From Spirosoma panaciterrae DSM 21099 (lineage in GTDB: Bacteria; Bacteroidota; Bacteroidia; Cytophagales; Spirosomataceae): a DNA stretch of 64,000 nucleotides. A model generated the notes under the pieces. The model saw nothing but the letters and a program-made list of their open reading frames with translations, made no database searches and had not been told where the DNA came from. Shown here one piece after another: positions 34,339-42,774 of this stretch. The position numbers and the translations under genes were made by a program. Within the stretch, counting starts at the first letter, position 1, and each line of letters begins with the position of its first letter. The DNA lies in contig NZ_KB893176.1 in the NCBI RefSeq assembly GCF_000374025.1, forward strand, positions 124,001 to 188,000, written 5' to 3'.

Positions 34339-36819
34339 ATGAAAAAATACATTCTTTATGCCTGTTTTGCGGGCTTGTTTTTTACGAACAGCCAGGTGTC
34401 GTTGGCACAATCAAAAGCACGGCCATCCTACAGCGGCATTTACCCGCACCTGGCCATGTATAACAATGAAGGCGAATGTGGCACGGGGGCTGTAGTGCCC
34501 TGGGCTGGTAAACTCTGGGTGGTTACCTATGGCCCTCACCTACCTTTCGGCTCGTCGGACAAACTCTACGAGATAACTGCCGATCTGAAACAGATTGTGC
34601 GGCCCGAAAGCATTGGTGGCACCCCCGCTAACCGCATGATTCATCCCGAAAGTAACCAGTTGTTCATTGGCCCCTACGCTATCGACAGCAAAGCCCATGT
34701 GCGGACAATCCCCTACAAAATCATGCAGGGACGCCACACCGGAAACGCTCGCCATCTGACCGATCCGAAAGGGAAAATCTACTACGGCACCATGGAAGAA
34801 GGATTCTACGAAGTTGACGTAAACACCTTAACACCAACGATGCTGTATGAAGACAACAACGTCAAAAACCCGAAGGTGTCGGACGAGTCGAACAACCAGC
34901 ATTCGAATCTGCTGCCGGGTGCTCACGGCAAAGGCGTTTATTCGGGTCAGGGTGTTATGGTGTATTCCAACAACGGTGAACCTGGGCCCCAGGCCTTGGT
35001 TCAGTTCGATATTCCTGCCGGGTCGCTCTCGGAGTGGAATGGCAAAGACTGGACCGTTGTTCGGCGCAATCAGTTTGTGGAAGTCACGGGGCCCGGTGGC
35101 ATCTACGGCAACAAGAATCCGGATTCCGACCCTATCTGGGCTACGGGCTGGGACCATAAATCGGTGCTACTGGGCGTTCGTGAGAAGGCAACGGGTTGGC
35201 ATTTTTTCCGGTTGCCCAAAGCGAGTCATAGCTACGATGGGGCTCACGGCTGGAATACCGAATGGCCCCGCATCCGCGACGTCGGTACCGACCAGCAGCC
35301 CGACTACCTGATGACCATGCATGGGATGTTCTGGCGGTTTCCTGGTTCATTCACCGCGTCGAATACGGTAGGCATCCGCCCCCGGTCATCGTATCTGAAA
35401 GTAATTGGTGATTTTGCCCGCTGGAACAATCAACTGGTATTTGGCTGCGACGATTCGGCTCAAAAGGAGTTTCTGAACAAACGTAAAGCCAAAGGCAACA
35501 TCGAAGGCCCCGGCCAATCGAACTCGAACCTGTGGTTTACGCCCCTGACCTTACCCGACCACCTCGGCCCCAATACTGCCGAAGGAGCTGTCTGGCAAAA
35601 CGAAGCAGTGAAAGCCAGCGAACCCTCTGAGCCGTTCCTGTTTGCGGGTTGGGCCAATCGATCAGCATGGATACAGAACAGCAGCAACACCGACCTCACA
35701 ATCACCTTTGAAGTCGATAAAGCGGGTAACGGCAACTGGACTCCGCTTCAAACAACCACTGTCGGCGCTCATGGGTCTGCTCATACGGCGTTTGCCGCCA
35801 ATGCACCCGGCGAATGGATTCGGGTGAAAACCGATAAGCAGGCGACGCTGTCAGTCCAGTTTTTCTATGCCGCCAGCGATAGTCGTAACGCAGCGATCAG
35901 TCCACTGTTTAACGGACTAACCCATGTCAACTCGGCAACAACCACGGGCGGATTACTGTATGGGCTGGGTAAAAATCGACGGGTACTGGGTCTGGCCGCT
36001 CGCTCCTATTCAACGGGTCAACCTACCGACATTGGCTACTACGAACTGAATGGGTCGATGCAACTGGTTCGGAAAGATGACCCGGATATGCAGTCGTTTG
36101 TAAAGGAGAAATTCGCCATTCCACAAAAAGCCGTAACGATCGAAGAAGCCAGTGTGCTGGTCGTTGATGATAAAGGCCGTCGTTGGCGGCTCCCGTTAGG
36201 TAACAGCGCGTATACCAATCTAACCAATCAGGCAGCCTTACGCATTTGCCGGGAAGTATCTACCGAACGCGACCTGTTCAACTGCCACGGCACGTTTTAT
36301 GAACTCCCGGCTGAAAATGCCGACGGCTACGCCAAAATCCGACCCATTGCCTCGCATACCCTCCGCATCAACGATTACGCTTCCTACCGGGGTCTGCTCA
36401 TTCTGACTGGAATTGATCTTTCTTCGGCTGGCAAAAATGAGCACATTGTGGTGTCGGACGATAAAAAAGCGGCTGTCTGGGCGGGTGCGATCGACGATCT
36501 GTGGAAACTGGGCAAACCAATCGGTCACGGTGGCCCCTGGAAAAACACATCGGTTAGTGCCAACGAACCTTCTGACCCGTTTCTGATTGGCTTTTACGAC
36601 CAGCGGTCTTTACAACTTTCGCATAAAGCAGCCTCGCCCATCACGTTCACCATCGAAGCCGACCCCACGGGCAATGGCATCTGGATGCGTTATAAAACGA
36701 TCACCGTTTCGCCGGGCAAACCGAGTAGCTACGAATTTCCGAAAGATTTTCAGGCTCGCTGGATACGATTCAAAACCGACAAACCTTGCGAGGCTTCAGC
36801 TTTGCTGGAGTACAAATAG
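34339..36819 (+). CDS. Large secreted protein of the SusCD locus, with a duplicated beta-sandwich module
   Basis: An 826-residue exported protein; the signal peptide ends VSLAQ (about residue 24). The N-terminal 400 residues look like a beta-propeller (GKLWVVTYGPHLPFGSSDKL, GKIYYGTMEEGFYEVDV, SVLLGVREKATGWHFFRL). Two related modules of about 90 residues lie at about 425-515 and 737-826. Each starts with A(S/N)EPS(E/D)PFL and continues TF.(V/I)(D/E)..GNG.W, then W(I)R(V/F)KTDK. I do not recognise an enzyme family. Its place after SusD suggests that it binds or processes the imported substrate. Confidence 0.75.
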   Translation: MKKYILYACFAGLFFTNSQVSLAQSKARPSYSGIYPHLAMYNNEGECGTGAVVPWAGKLWVVTYGPHLPFGSSDKLYEITADLKQIVRPESIGGTPANRMIHPESNQLFIGPYAIDSKAHVRTIPYKIMQGRHTGNARHLTDPKGKIYYGTMEEGFYEVDVNTLTPTMLYEDNNVKNPKVSDESNNQHSNLLPGAHGKGVYSGQGVMVYSNNGEPGPQALVQFDIPAGSLSEWNGKDWTVVRRNQFVEVTGPGGIYGNKNPDSDPIWATGWDHKSVLLGVREKATGWHFFRLPKASHSYDGAHGWNTEWPRIRDVGTDQQPDYLMTMHGMFWRFPGSFTASNTVGIRPRSSYLKVIGDFARWNNQLVFGCDDSAQKEFLNKRKAKGNIEGPGQSNSNLWFTPLTLPDHLGPNTAEGAVWQNEAVKASEPSEPFLFAGWANRSAWIQNSSNTDLTITFEVDKAGNGNWTPLQTTTVGAHGSAHTAFAANAPGEWIRVKTDKQATLSVQFFYAASDSRNAAISPLFNGLTHVNSATTTGGLLYGLGKNRRVLGLAARSYSTGQPTDIGYYELNGSMQLVRKDDPDMQSFVKEKFAIPQKAVTIEEASVLVVDDKGRRWRLPLGNSAYTNLTNQAALRICREVSTERDLFNCHGTFYELPAENADGYAKIRPIASHTLRINDYASYRGLLILTGIDLSSAGKNEHIVVSDDKKAAVWAGAIDDLWKLGKPIGHGGPWKNTSVSANEPSDPFLIGFYDQRSLQLSHKAASPITFTIEADPTGNGIWMRYKTITVSPGKPSSYEFPKDFQARWIRFKTDKPCEASALLEYK

Positions 36820-36885
36820 AACACGGATTGTTATGATGGTTATGATCTGTGTAAATCATAACCATCATAACAATCAGCGTTCTAT
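36820..36885. repeat. Intergenic inverted repeat with perfect 21-bp stem
   Basis: The arms 36826-36846 (GATTGTTATGATGGTTATGAT) are one base over what I can quote safely in full: the stem begins GATTGTTATGATGG and its exact complement ends at 36875. The loop is 8 nt (36847-36854) and contains CTGTGTAA. The stem extends imperfectly outward through TAGAAC and GTTCTA. It begins right at the stop of the 826-residue gene. The core GATTTACACRGATC around the loop is shared with the repeat at 42087-42168. Confidence 0.8.
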
Positions 36886-36985
36886 CAGCCGTAGTAGAAA
36901 AAAATGTGAAAAATAAGTGCAATTCTGTTTCAGAGCACACAATAAAAAAGCAATACCGACGTTTTTAGAATGTTATGCGCTTCTC

Positions 36986-37019
36986 AAGCCCTGGTATTTC
37001 TCAATACCGGGGCTTTTTT
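36986..37019 (+). terminator. Rho-independent terminator after the SusCD locus
   Basis: The arms AAGCCCTGGTATT (36986-36998) and AATACCGGGGCTT (37003-37015) pair over 13 bp with one G-T pair and a 4-nt loop. A run of T residues follows. It lies 166 nt beyond the stop of the 826-residue gene and just before the convergent kinase-like gene. Confidence 0.8.
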
Positions 37020-37039
37020 GTTGGTTCCTGCAGGATCGA

Positions 37040-38062
37040 TTAGTGAATCGAGATCATGGCCATACTCTGCGACACTAACTCCCCCATCGTTTGGCAGCGG
37101 AGAAAATCAGCGCTATGGTAGTGTTCCGCTAACGATTGGCGAAGACTTAGGACATTAGCCGCGGGTGCAATCTCATCCTGTCGCATTACCTCCATCAGGT
37201 CATGAAGCCGGACGGTTTCGGCCCGTATCCGACTGGCAATCAGCGCCCGTTCTTCAATCTGGTATTGCCGGACACTCTCAGGCGTCATGTAGCGTAGGCC
37301 CAATTCGATAATAGGCTGGTTTTGCTTGTAATACTGGGGCATATACACCGATTTACGCCCTTCGTACGATTGTTGATCGAAGTCGATGGCCCGAATGCGG
37401 TAGTAGACTTCATCAAAATCGGGGGTAATATCCACCACAAAATTGCTGGAATGCATATCGCCCAATAGCCTGACAAAACACCGTTCGTTGAACTTGACGA
37501 ACTCCTTGCACAGCCGAATCGGATTCAAAGCGGGATCGTGAAGCTGATTATCGAAGAACATATCGCCCGGAATCCCCGCAATATGTTCCTCCACCAACGT
37601 TTGCCCGCTAGTCATGTAATTGATCCGGTTTGGCGACAGAATATGCTCTAACTCAAGGCCATAAATGCGCGATGCGTCAGCTCGCTTGATATAAAAATAA
37701 TCGAAGTTGTCGTTGACCAGATTCCGAATCCGAACGCGAAATGGTTTCGTATTGCCATACAGGCACAGATCGACCCGGTCGATGGTCAGGTGCCGGGTAA
37801 TCGACAGATCGCCATCAGCTTTCAACAGCGCATAAATCGCCTTCAGCGAAAGCTGCATTTCATCGGCTTCAGCCCCCGCAAAAAACACCGTTTCCCAAAG
37901 CGTGTCGCGTTCACGTTTGTCAAACAGCGTAATCGAACTGTTGTACCGCAGTAAATCTTCGTACTGTGTGGGCAGGGCCAGTTCGCGGTCGTACTGAAGC
38001 AGGTACGATTGAAGTGGCTTACGAATGGGATAAATGAGTTTCTTTCTGGATATGACAGGCAT
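37040..38062 (-). CDS. Uncharacterised protein with kinase-like motifs
   Basis: A 340-residue soluble protein of no family I recognise. It carries a set of residues in the order seen in aminoglycoside-phosphotransferase and protein-kinase folds: a candidate Lys in FYIKRADA (Lys126), a following Glu in LELEH (137 or 139), hinge-like VEEHIAGIPGDMFF (158-170), a catalytic-loop-like GDMHSSNFVV (201-210, His204 and Asn207) and RAIDFDQ (224-230) in place of DFG. The spacing fits, but the classic HxD is changed to GDxHxxN as in phosphotransferases. It may phosphorylate a small molecule or protein. It is next to an AraC gene on the same strand. Confidence 0.6.
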   Translation of the reverse strand: MPVISRKKLIYPIRKPLQSYLLQYDRELALPTQYEDLLRYNSSITLFDKRERDTLWETVFFAGAEADEMQLSLKAIYALLKADGDLSITRHLTIDRVDLCLYGNTKPFRVRIRNLVNDNFDYFYIKRADASRIYGLELEHILSPNRINYMTSGQTLVEEHIAGIPGDMFFDNQLHDPALNPIRLCKEFVKFNERCFVRLLGDMHSSNFVVDITPDFDEVYYRIRAIDFDQQSYEGRKSVYMPQYYKQNQPIIELGLRYMTPESVRQYQIEERALIASRIRAETVRLHDLMEVMRQDEIAPAANVLSLRQSLAEHYHSADFLRCQTMGELVSQSMAMISIH

Positions 38063-38141
38063 AAGCAGTAACCGACGTAAACCGGGAAATGACGCAATGT
38101 ACAGCTTGAGCTGATAAACCAGCTCACAACGATCCGATAAG

Positions 38142-39074
38142 TCAGCACGATAACATTTGCCTGCGGTACTGAGCGGGCGACAGGCCCGTTTCCCGGCGGA
38201 ACAACCGCATAAAATACGTCATATTATTGAAACCACACGCAAGGCTAATATCGGCCAGGCAACGATCTGTAGTCCGTAGTAACCTGGAAGCCAAAGCAAT
38301 ACGCTGCTGATTGATATAATCAATCGGCGTCAGGCCAAAGGTTTGCTTGAACGTCCGATAAAAATTAGGCTCACTCATGCAGGCTTCATCGGCCAATTCT
38401 TTAATATGAAGGTTCCGGTGGAGGTTTCTGGCAATATACTGAGCCACATGCGCCAGTCGATTGGTATTGATCTGTAAAGTATCCGGACTCAACAGCAACG
38501 TACGAGCCTGCGTCTGCATCAGCCGGACCACCAGTTCCTGTAAGACCAGATTGGCAAATACATCCTTCGCCTTGTTGTTTTCGGTAAAAATATAGATCAG
38601 TCGGGCAATGAGCTGATGAATCGGCTCGTCGTTGGTCAGAAAGAAATTGGTATGACCAAATTGCCACCCCTGCGGACTATCGATCAGCGGAACACGCTCA
38701 TTGAGCAGATTCGTTACCTGCCGTATTTTATCGGAGTCGATCGCCAGCGCCAGGCATTGGGTCGGATTATCGGTTTCGGCTTCGGGAAAGTCGATCCGCA
38801 TCATTTCCTGACCCGGCACAATAACCGACTCACCGGGCAGAAAATCGAAGGAAGGAGTGCCCGGCAAATGCATCACTTTTTTCCCCCGAATCATGCTGGC
38901 CAAAACCGGGCTGTTGAACGTCAGCTCTACTTTTTCGGCAACATGATGCGTCTCATAAATATTTAGCTCGGCCGTATCGATGGTATAGGCGGTTCGGTTT
39001 TCGACCTCCTGTTCCAGACGGCGAGCCTGCAAATGACGGGAAATATCCAGCGATGGCGCCTGTACGTTTTTCAT
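38142..39074 (-). CDS. AraC family transcriptional regulator
   Basis: A 310-residue regulator. The N-terminal part (about 1-190) is a cupin-like sensor with FDFLPGESVIVPGQEMMRID. The C-terminal double HTH has LHIKELADEACMSEPNFYRT, FKQTFGLTPIDYINQQRI and LADISLACGFNNMTYFMRLF then FRRETGLSPAQYRR. It is divergent from the SDR gene. Direct repeats in the shared 279-nt space are candidate binding sites. A short dyad GGATAC-N5-GTATCC lies 13 nt before its start and may serve autoregulation. The inducer is unknown. Confidence 0.92.
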   Translation of the reverse strand: MKNVQAPSLDISRHLQARRLEQEVENRTAYTIDTAELNIYETHHVAEKVELTFNSPVLASMIRGKKVMHLPGTPSFDFLPGESVIVPGQEMMRIDFPEAETDNPTQCLALAIDSDKIRQVTNLLNERVPLIDSPQGWQFGHTNFFLTNDEPIHQLIARLIYIFTENNKAKDVFANLVLQELVVRLMQTQARTLLLSPDTLQINTNRLAHVAQYIARNLHRNLHIKELADEACMSEPNFYRTFKQTFGLTPIDYINQQRIALASRLLRTTDRCLADISLACGFNNMTYFMRLFRRETGLSPAQYRRQMLSC

Positions 39075-39265
39075 GATAATGATCGCGGATACTTATCGTA
39101 TCCAATCAACATATTTAAACTAGTCTATTCGCCGACAACGTGTTAGGCAACACAAAGTATAGCTTTTTTGTTGATAACCCCATTGGTTTTACCCTATTTT
39201 TTATTGGCATTATTGCAATTTAGCCAATTTATCAACGTGTATTCCTACTACGCCAATCCGACTCC

Positions 39266-39305
39266 GGACGTTTCAGCAAACTAAATTTGGACGTTTGAAC
39301 AAAGT
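39266..39305 (+). promoter_or_regulatory. Candidate AraC-type operator: two 17-bp direct repeats
   Basis: GGACGTTTCAGCAAACT (39266-39282) and GGACGTTTGAACAAAGT (39289-39305) agree at 14 of 17 positions and are 23 bp apart, about two helical turns, as is usual for AraC-family half-sites. They lie about 50-88 bp upstream of the SDR start. A TAAATTTG sequence between them matches the -7 element, and a weaker GAACTTTG lies at 39325-39332. Confidence 0.5.
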
Positions 39306-39353
39306 GACCAGCCTGCACCCTGCGGAACTTTGTAGGGTTAAATCGCAGAAGAA

Positions 39354-40394
39354 ATGGCACAAATAGATAAACAAAAAATGGTACTGGTAACGGGCGGTAC
39401 TGGCTTCGTCGGGATTCATTGCATTCTGCAACTGCTCCAAAAAGGCTACCGCGTCAAAACGACGATCCGCTCACTACAACGAAAGGAAGACGTAATCGCC
39501 ATGCTCAAAAACGGGGGAATTACTGACCTTAGCCAACTGACGTTTGTTGAAGCGGACCTTACCAACGATGCCAACTGGAGCGAAGCCGCAGCAGGTTGCG
39601 ATTATGTATTGCACGTGGCTTCGCCCATCAGTTTGCGTATCCCTAAAGACGAAAATGACATGATCCGTCCGGCGGTAGAGGGCACGCTACGGGTGCTGCG
39701 GGCGGCTCGCGATGCGGGCGTAAAGCGGGTAGTGATGACGTCCAACTTTGGTGCTGTGGGCTACAGCCATACCGACACCACAAAAGTGATAACCGAAGAA
39801 AGCTGGACCGACCCGAATGAACCGGGCCTCTCGGCCTACAACAAATCGAAAGTACTGGCCGAACGAGCTGCCTGGGCGTTTATGGAAAAAGAAGGCGGTA
39901 ATCTGGAACTATCGGTTATCAATCCGGTGGGTATTTTCGGACCATCCCTTGGCCCTGAGCTGTCGAGTGGGTTTGGCTTGCTGAAGCAGGTTCTGGACGG
40001 TTCCATGAAACGGGTTCCCAATATGACGATTAGCCTTGTAGACGTACGTGATGTGGCCGACTTACACCTACGCGCCATGACCAACCCGGCCGCCAAAGGG
40101 CAACGTTTTCTGGCTATTGCCGGAGAAACCATGACCTTACCCGACATAGCTCAGTTTCTGAACCATAAGCTTGGCGACAAACTCAGGCACATTTCCACAA
40201 AGCGTTTACCCGACTGGGTCGTCCGTATAGCTGCGCTGTTCAATCCAACGGCTAAAAATCTGGTGCCGATGCTAAGCCGTTATCGTACTGCCAGCAACGA
40301 AAAAGCCAAGACGCTGCTCGGCTGGCAACCCCGAACCAATGAAGAAGCGCTGCTGGCGACGGCCGACAGTTTAATGCAGTTTGGTCATTTGTGA
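39354..40394 (+). CDS. SDR family NAD(P)-dependent reductase, dihydroflavonol-reductase-like
   Basis: A 346-residue extended SDR. The cofactor motif GxxGxxG is in VLVTGGTGFVGIHCILQLLQ (about 12-31). Arg residues follow (TTIRS), the strand VLHVASPISL comes next, and the active-site Tyr and Lys are in LSAYNKSKVLAERAAW (YxxxK). This matches reductases that act on aldehydes or ketones of small aromatic or aliphatic compounds. It is divergent from an AraC gene and followed after 15 nt by another AraC gene. Confidence 0.9.
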   Translation: MAQIDKQKMVLVTGGTGFVGIHCILQLLQKGYRVKTTIRSLQRKEDVIAMLKNGGITDLSQLTFVEADLTNDANWSEAAAGCDYVLHVASPISLRIPKDENDMIRPAVEGTLRVLRAARDAGVKRVVMTSNFGAVGYSHTDTTKVITEESWTDPNEPGLSAYNKSKVLAERAAWAFMEKEGGNLELSVINPVGIFGPSLGPELSSGFGLLKQVLDGSMKRVPNMTISLVDVRDVADLHLRAMTNPAAKGQRFLAIAGETMTLPDIAQFLNHKLGDKLRHISTKRLPDWVVRIAALFNPTAKNLVPMLSRYRTASNEKAKTLLGWQPRTNEEALLATADSLMQFGHL

Positions 40395-40409
40395 TTTTTT
40401 CGGTCTAAC

Positions 40410-41225
40410 TTGACGCTCATGAACGTATCTTCCATCACGTCCTGCTACCTCGGTCCACAGATTTCGCCGGAGCAATTCGTTTCGGAGCATTTCTTTCTGT
40501 ACCTGATCAAAGGCAGCATCGATTACTACGACGGGATTCATCATCAGGTTCTGCAACCGGGCGAATGCTGTCTGGTACGTAAAAACCATCTGGTAAAATA
40601 CACCAAGCATAAGGCCGATAACCAGTTCGAGAAAGTGGTGGTCGTGTTCGATGAAGCGTTTCTAAAAGCGTATCAGGCCCGACACACCGTATCCCTAACC
40701 AATTACAACACAAACGACGCGTATTACTTTATTCGGCAAAATGAGCTGATACCCAACTTCCTGCAATCTCTGGAGCCGTACTACAACGGTGAAGGGAGGA
40801 TCAACCCTACTTTTGCCGATCTTAAGCGCGAAGAATTACTGCTTATTCTGCTGCAATCCAACCCTGATCTGGCCACCATTTTATTCGATTTTAGCAGTCC
40901 TCAGAAAATAGACCTCGAAGCCTACATGAACCGCAATTTCCGGTTCAATGTCAGCATAGAGCGGTTTGCTTATTTGACTGGCCGGAGTCTGTCGGCTTTC
41001 AAACGGGATTTTGAACGTATTTTCCACGAAACACCCAGTCGCTGGCTCGTACGCAAACGCCTACAGGAAGCGTATTTTCTGATCGAGAAACAGGCGCAGA
41101 AACCATCCGACATTTACCTGGATCTGGGTTTCGAAGACCTCTCTCATTTTTCGTTTGCCTTTAAAAAACGGTTTGGTTTACCGCCCACCCAATTGGCCGA
41201 ACGCAGGCAGGTGGCCAGTTCCTGA
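40410..41225 (+). CDS. AraC family transcriptional regulator
   Basis: A 271-residue regulator. The N-terminal half is a cupin-like sensor (FLYLIKGSIDYYDGIHHQVL, GECCLVRKNHLVKY). The C-terminal HTH pair is in NVSIERFAYLTGRSLSAFKR and IYLDLGFEDLSHFSFAFKKR, then FGLPPTQL. It starts 15 nt after the SDR gene, so the two may be cotranscribed. It ends 9 nt from the convergent hydrolase gene. Confidence 0.9.
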   Translation: MTLMNVSSITSCYLGPQISPEQFVSEHFFLYLIKGSIDYYDGIHHQVLQPGECCLVRKNHLVKYTKHKADNQFEKVVVVFDEAFLKAYQARHTVSLTNYNTNDAYYFIRQNELIPNFLQSLEPYYNGEGRINPTFADLKREELLLILLQSNPDLATILFDFSSPQKIDLEAYMNRNFRFNVSIERFAYLTGRSLSAFKRDFERIFHETPSRWLVRKRLQEAYFLIEKQAQKPSDIYLDLGFEDLSHFSFAFKKRFGLPPTQLAERRQVASS

Positions 41226-41234
41226 AGCGACCTA

Positions 41235-42008
41235 CTAGTTCAGTTTGTTGAGCCAATCCAAAATACTTTCGGCCACTTCCTGCCAGCCTGCTTCACCACA
41301 GATAAAATGGCTTCGGCCCGAAAACTCTTTGAAATCCACCACGCTTCCGGCATCCTTGTAGCTCGACGCAATCTTCCGGGTAAGCGTTGGTGGGAAAATG
41401 GTATCTTTTTCTCCGGCAATAAAGAACAGAGGCCGATGAGGTTTCTTTAGATCTACGTTTGAGAAGGCTTTCAGTACCGTATCACGACCAATTTTCCGGC
41501 TTTCAGGAACCGCAATGGCCTCATAGGCGCTGGCCGCTTCTGTTTCGGATAAGGTGTTAAAAAAGGCCCGGTTATACCAGTCGCGGGTGCCCAGATAAGG
41601 CGAATTCCCCTTAAAGAAGTCGATGGCAGGCCACACAATTTTTATGGTGGAGAAAGGCGGCATTATATTTTTTGGCGGTGCCCCGTCGATACTGACACCG
41701 GCATAGGCTTTGTCGAGTTCAATCAATTTCTGCACCACCAGACCGGCCATTGAATGCCCAATTACAATCGGCTTTTCGGGCAGGGTATCAATCAGCTTTA
41801 CAATATTCATGACCACATCTTCAAAACCTGTTTTGGTCAGATCGGGATGTATATTCGTCCGCAGATCGTTGGGGTTTCCTTCGTGGCCGGGGTTAGCTGG
41901 CGTATAAACGGTGTAGCCCTGGGCTTCAAAATAGGTTTTCCAGTCCTGCCAACTGGTGTTGTTCACAAACATGCCATGAATGAGAACAAGGGTTTTAGGC
42001 TTTTTCAT
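41235..42008 (-). CDS. Alpha/beta hydrolase
   Basis: A hydrolase of about 257 residues, start chosen at the ATG at 42006-42008 (an upstream frame adds nine residues). The oxyanion motif is LVLIHGMFVNNTSWQDW, and the nucleophile elbow is VIGHSMAGLVVQ with catalytic Ser. The acid is probably in FIAGEKDTIFPP, and the final His is in FSGRSHFICGE. All triad elements are present. The substrate is unknown. Location next to AraC and SDR genes suggests metabolism of a small organic compound. Confidence 0.9.
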   Translation of the reverse strand: MKKPKTLVLIHGMFVNNTSWQDWKTYFEAQGYTVYTPANPGHEGNPNDLRTNIHPDLTKTGFEDVVMNIVKLIDTLPEKPIVIGHSMAGLVVQKLIELDKAYAGVSIDGAPPKNIMPPFSTIKIVWPAIDFFKGNSPYLGTRDWYNRAFFNTLSETEAASAYEAIAVPESRKIGRDTVLKAFSNVDLKKPHRPLFFIAGEKDTIFPPTLTRKIASSYKDAGSVVDFKEFSGRSHFICGEAGWQEVAESILDWLNKLN

Positions 42009-42086
42009 TTTTCTGTTCGTTTTTAAGTACGACACAAAGGTTCAGGGAAAAGCCCACAATAATTTTAACCAGGGTTAAAATCGAAT

Positions 42087-42168
42087 GATAGACCACAGAT
42101 TATTAGGATGAGTATGATTTACACGGATCATGATCAATCATACTCATCCTAATAATCTGTGGTCTATC
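42087..42168. repeat. Intergenic inverted repeat with perfect 33-bp stem
   Basis: Arms 42087-42119 and 42136-42168 are exact inverse complements over 33 bp, starting GATAGACCACAGATTATTAG. The 16-nt loop contains TACACGGATC. The core GATTTACACGGATC matches the loop region of the repeat at 36820-36885. No T-run follows. It fills the space between the hydrolase and GNAT genes. Confidence 0.9.
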
Positions 42169-42171
42169 TCG

Positions 42172-42633
42172 TTAGAGATGTTTTTCGAAATACACTACAT
42201 CGGCTTCCGGGTTGTAGTTGTAGGGTTCTATTTCAGTAAAACCGTAGCGTTGATACAACTTCAGGGCGGGGGTCAATCGTCGTAAACTGTCCAGTTTCAT
42301 CCATTCATAGCTCAGTTTCCAAGCGGTTGTCAGGGCGATTTCCATCATGACATCGGCCCATCCCTGCCCCCGGTACGTCGGATGGATATACATCCGCTTG
42401 AGTTCGCAGGTTTTCACGTCCAGTTGCCGGAGTGCAGCACAGCCCACCCAGTTACCGCCATTTTCCAGCAGCCACAATTCACCTTTTGGCGGGCCATACA
42501 TAACTGGAAGCGTTTGCAATTCTTTATCGAAGTTCTGAAACTGTAAATCAATGCCAAGTCCTACAGCATATTCCTTAAAAAGAGCAATGGCAGCCAGGTA
42601 GTGTTCGGGCGTTCGGGCAACGATAATCTGCAT
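42172..42633 (-). CDS. GNAT family N-acetyltransferase
   Basis: A 153-residue acetyltransferase. The acetyl-CoA loop is RMYIHPTYRGQGWADVMMEI (R-x-x-G-x-A type), preceded by VGCAALRQLDVKTCELK and followed by LKLYQRYGFTEIEPY. The fold is complete. The substrate is unknown. It ends 4 nt from a 33-bp inverted repeat. It has no partner gene in tight linkage. Confidence 0.9.
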   Translation of the reverse strand: MQIIVARTPEHYLAAIALFKEYAVGLGIDLQFQNFDKELQTLPVMYGPPKGELWLLENGGNWVGCAALRQLDVKTCELKRMYIHPTYRGQGWADVMMEIALTTAWKLSYEWMKLDSLRRLTPALKLYQRYGFTEIEPYNYNPEADVVYFEKHL

Positions 42634-42668
42634 ATGAATTGATAAAGTGCTATTTCTGAAGCGACTAG

Positions 42669-42755
42669 AACACGGATGGGTATGACTCTTATGATTGATT
42701 AATATCCAGGCAATCTTAATCGCTCGGGCAAACGGGTATTATACCAATCCGTGTT
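42669..42755. repeat. Decayed intergenic inverted repeat
   Basis: AACACGGATGGGTAT (42669-42683) pairs with ATACCAATCCGTGTT (42741-42755) at 14 of 15 positions. The inside includes TATGACTCTTATGATTGATT, resembling the stem sequences of the repeats at 36820-36885 and 42087-42168, but the inner pairing is lost. It looks like an eroded member of the same family. Confidence 0.5.
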
Positions 42756-42774
42756 TTATAAAAACAAAGTTAGT

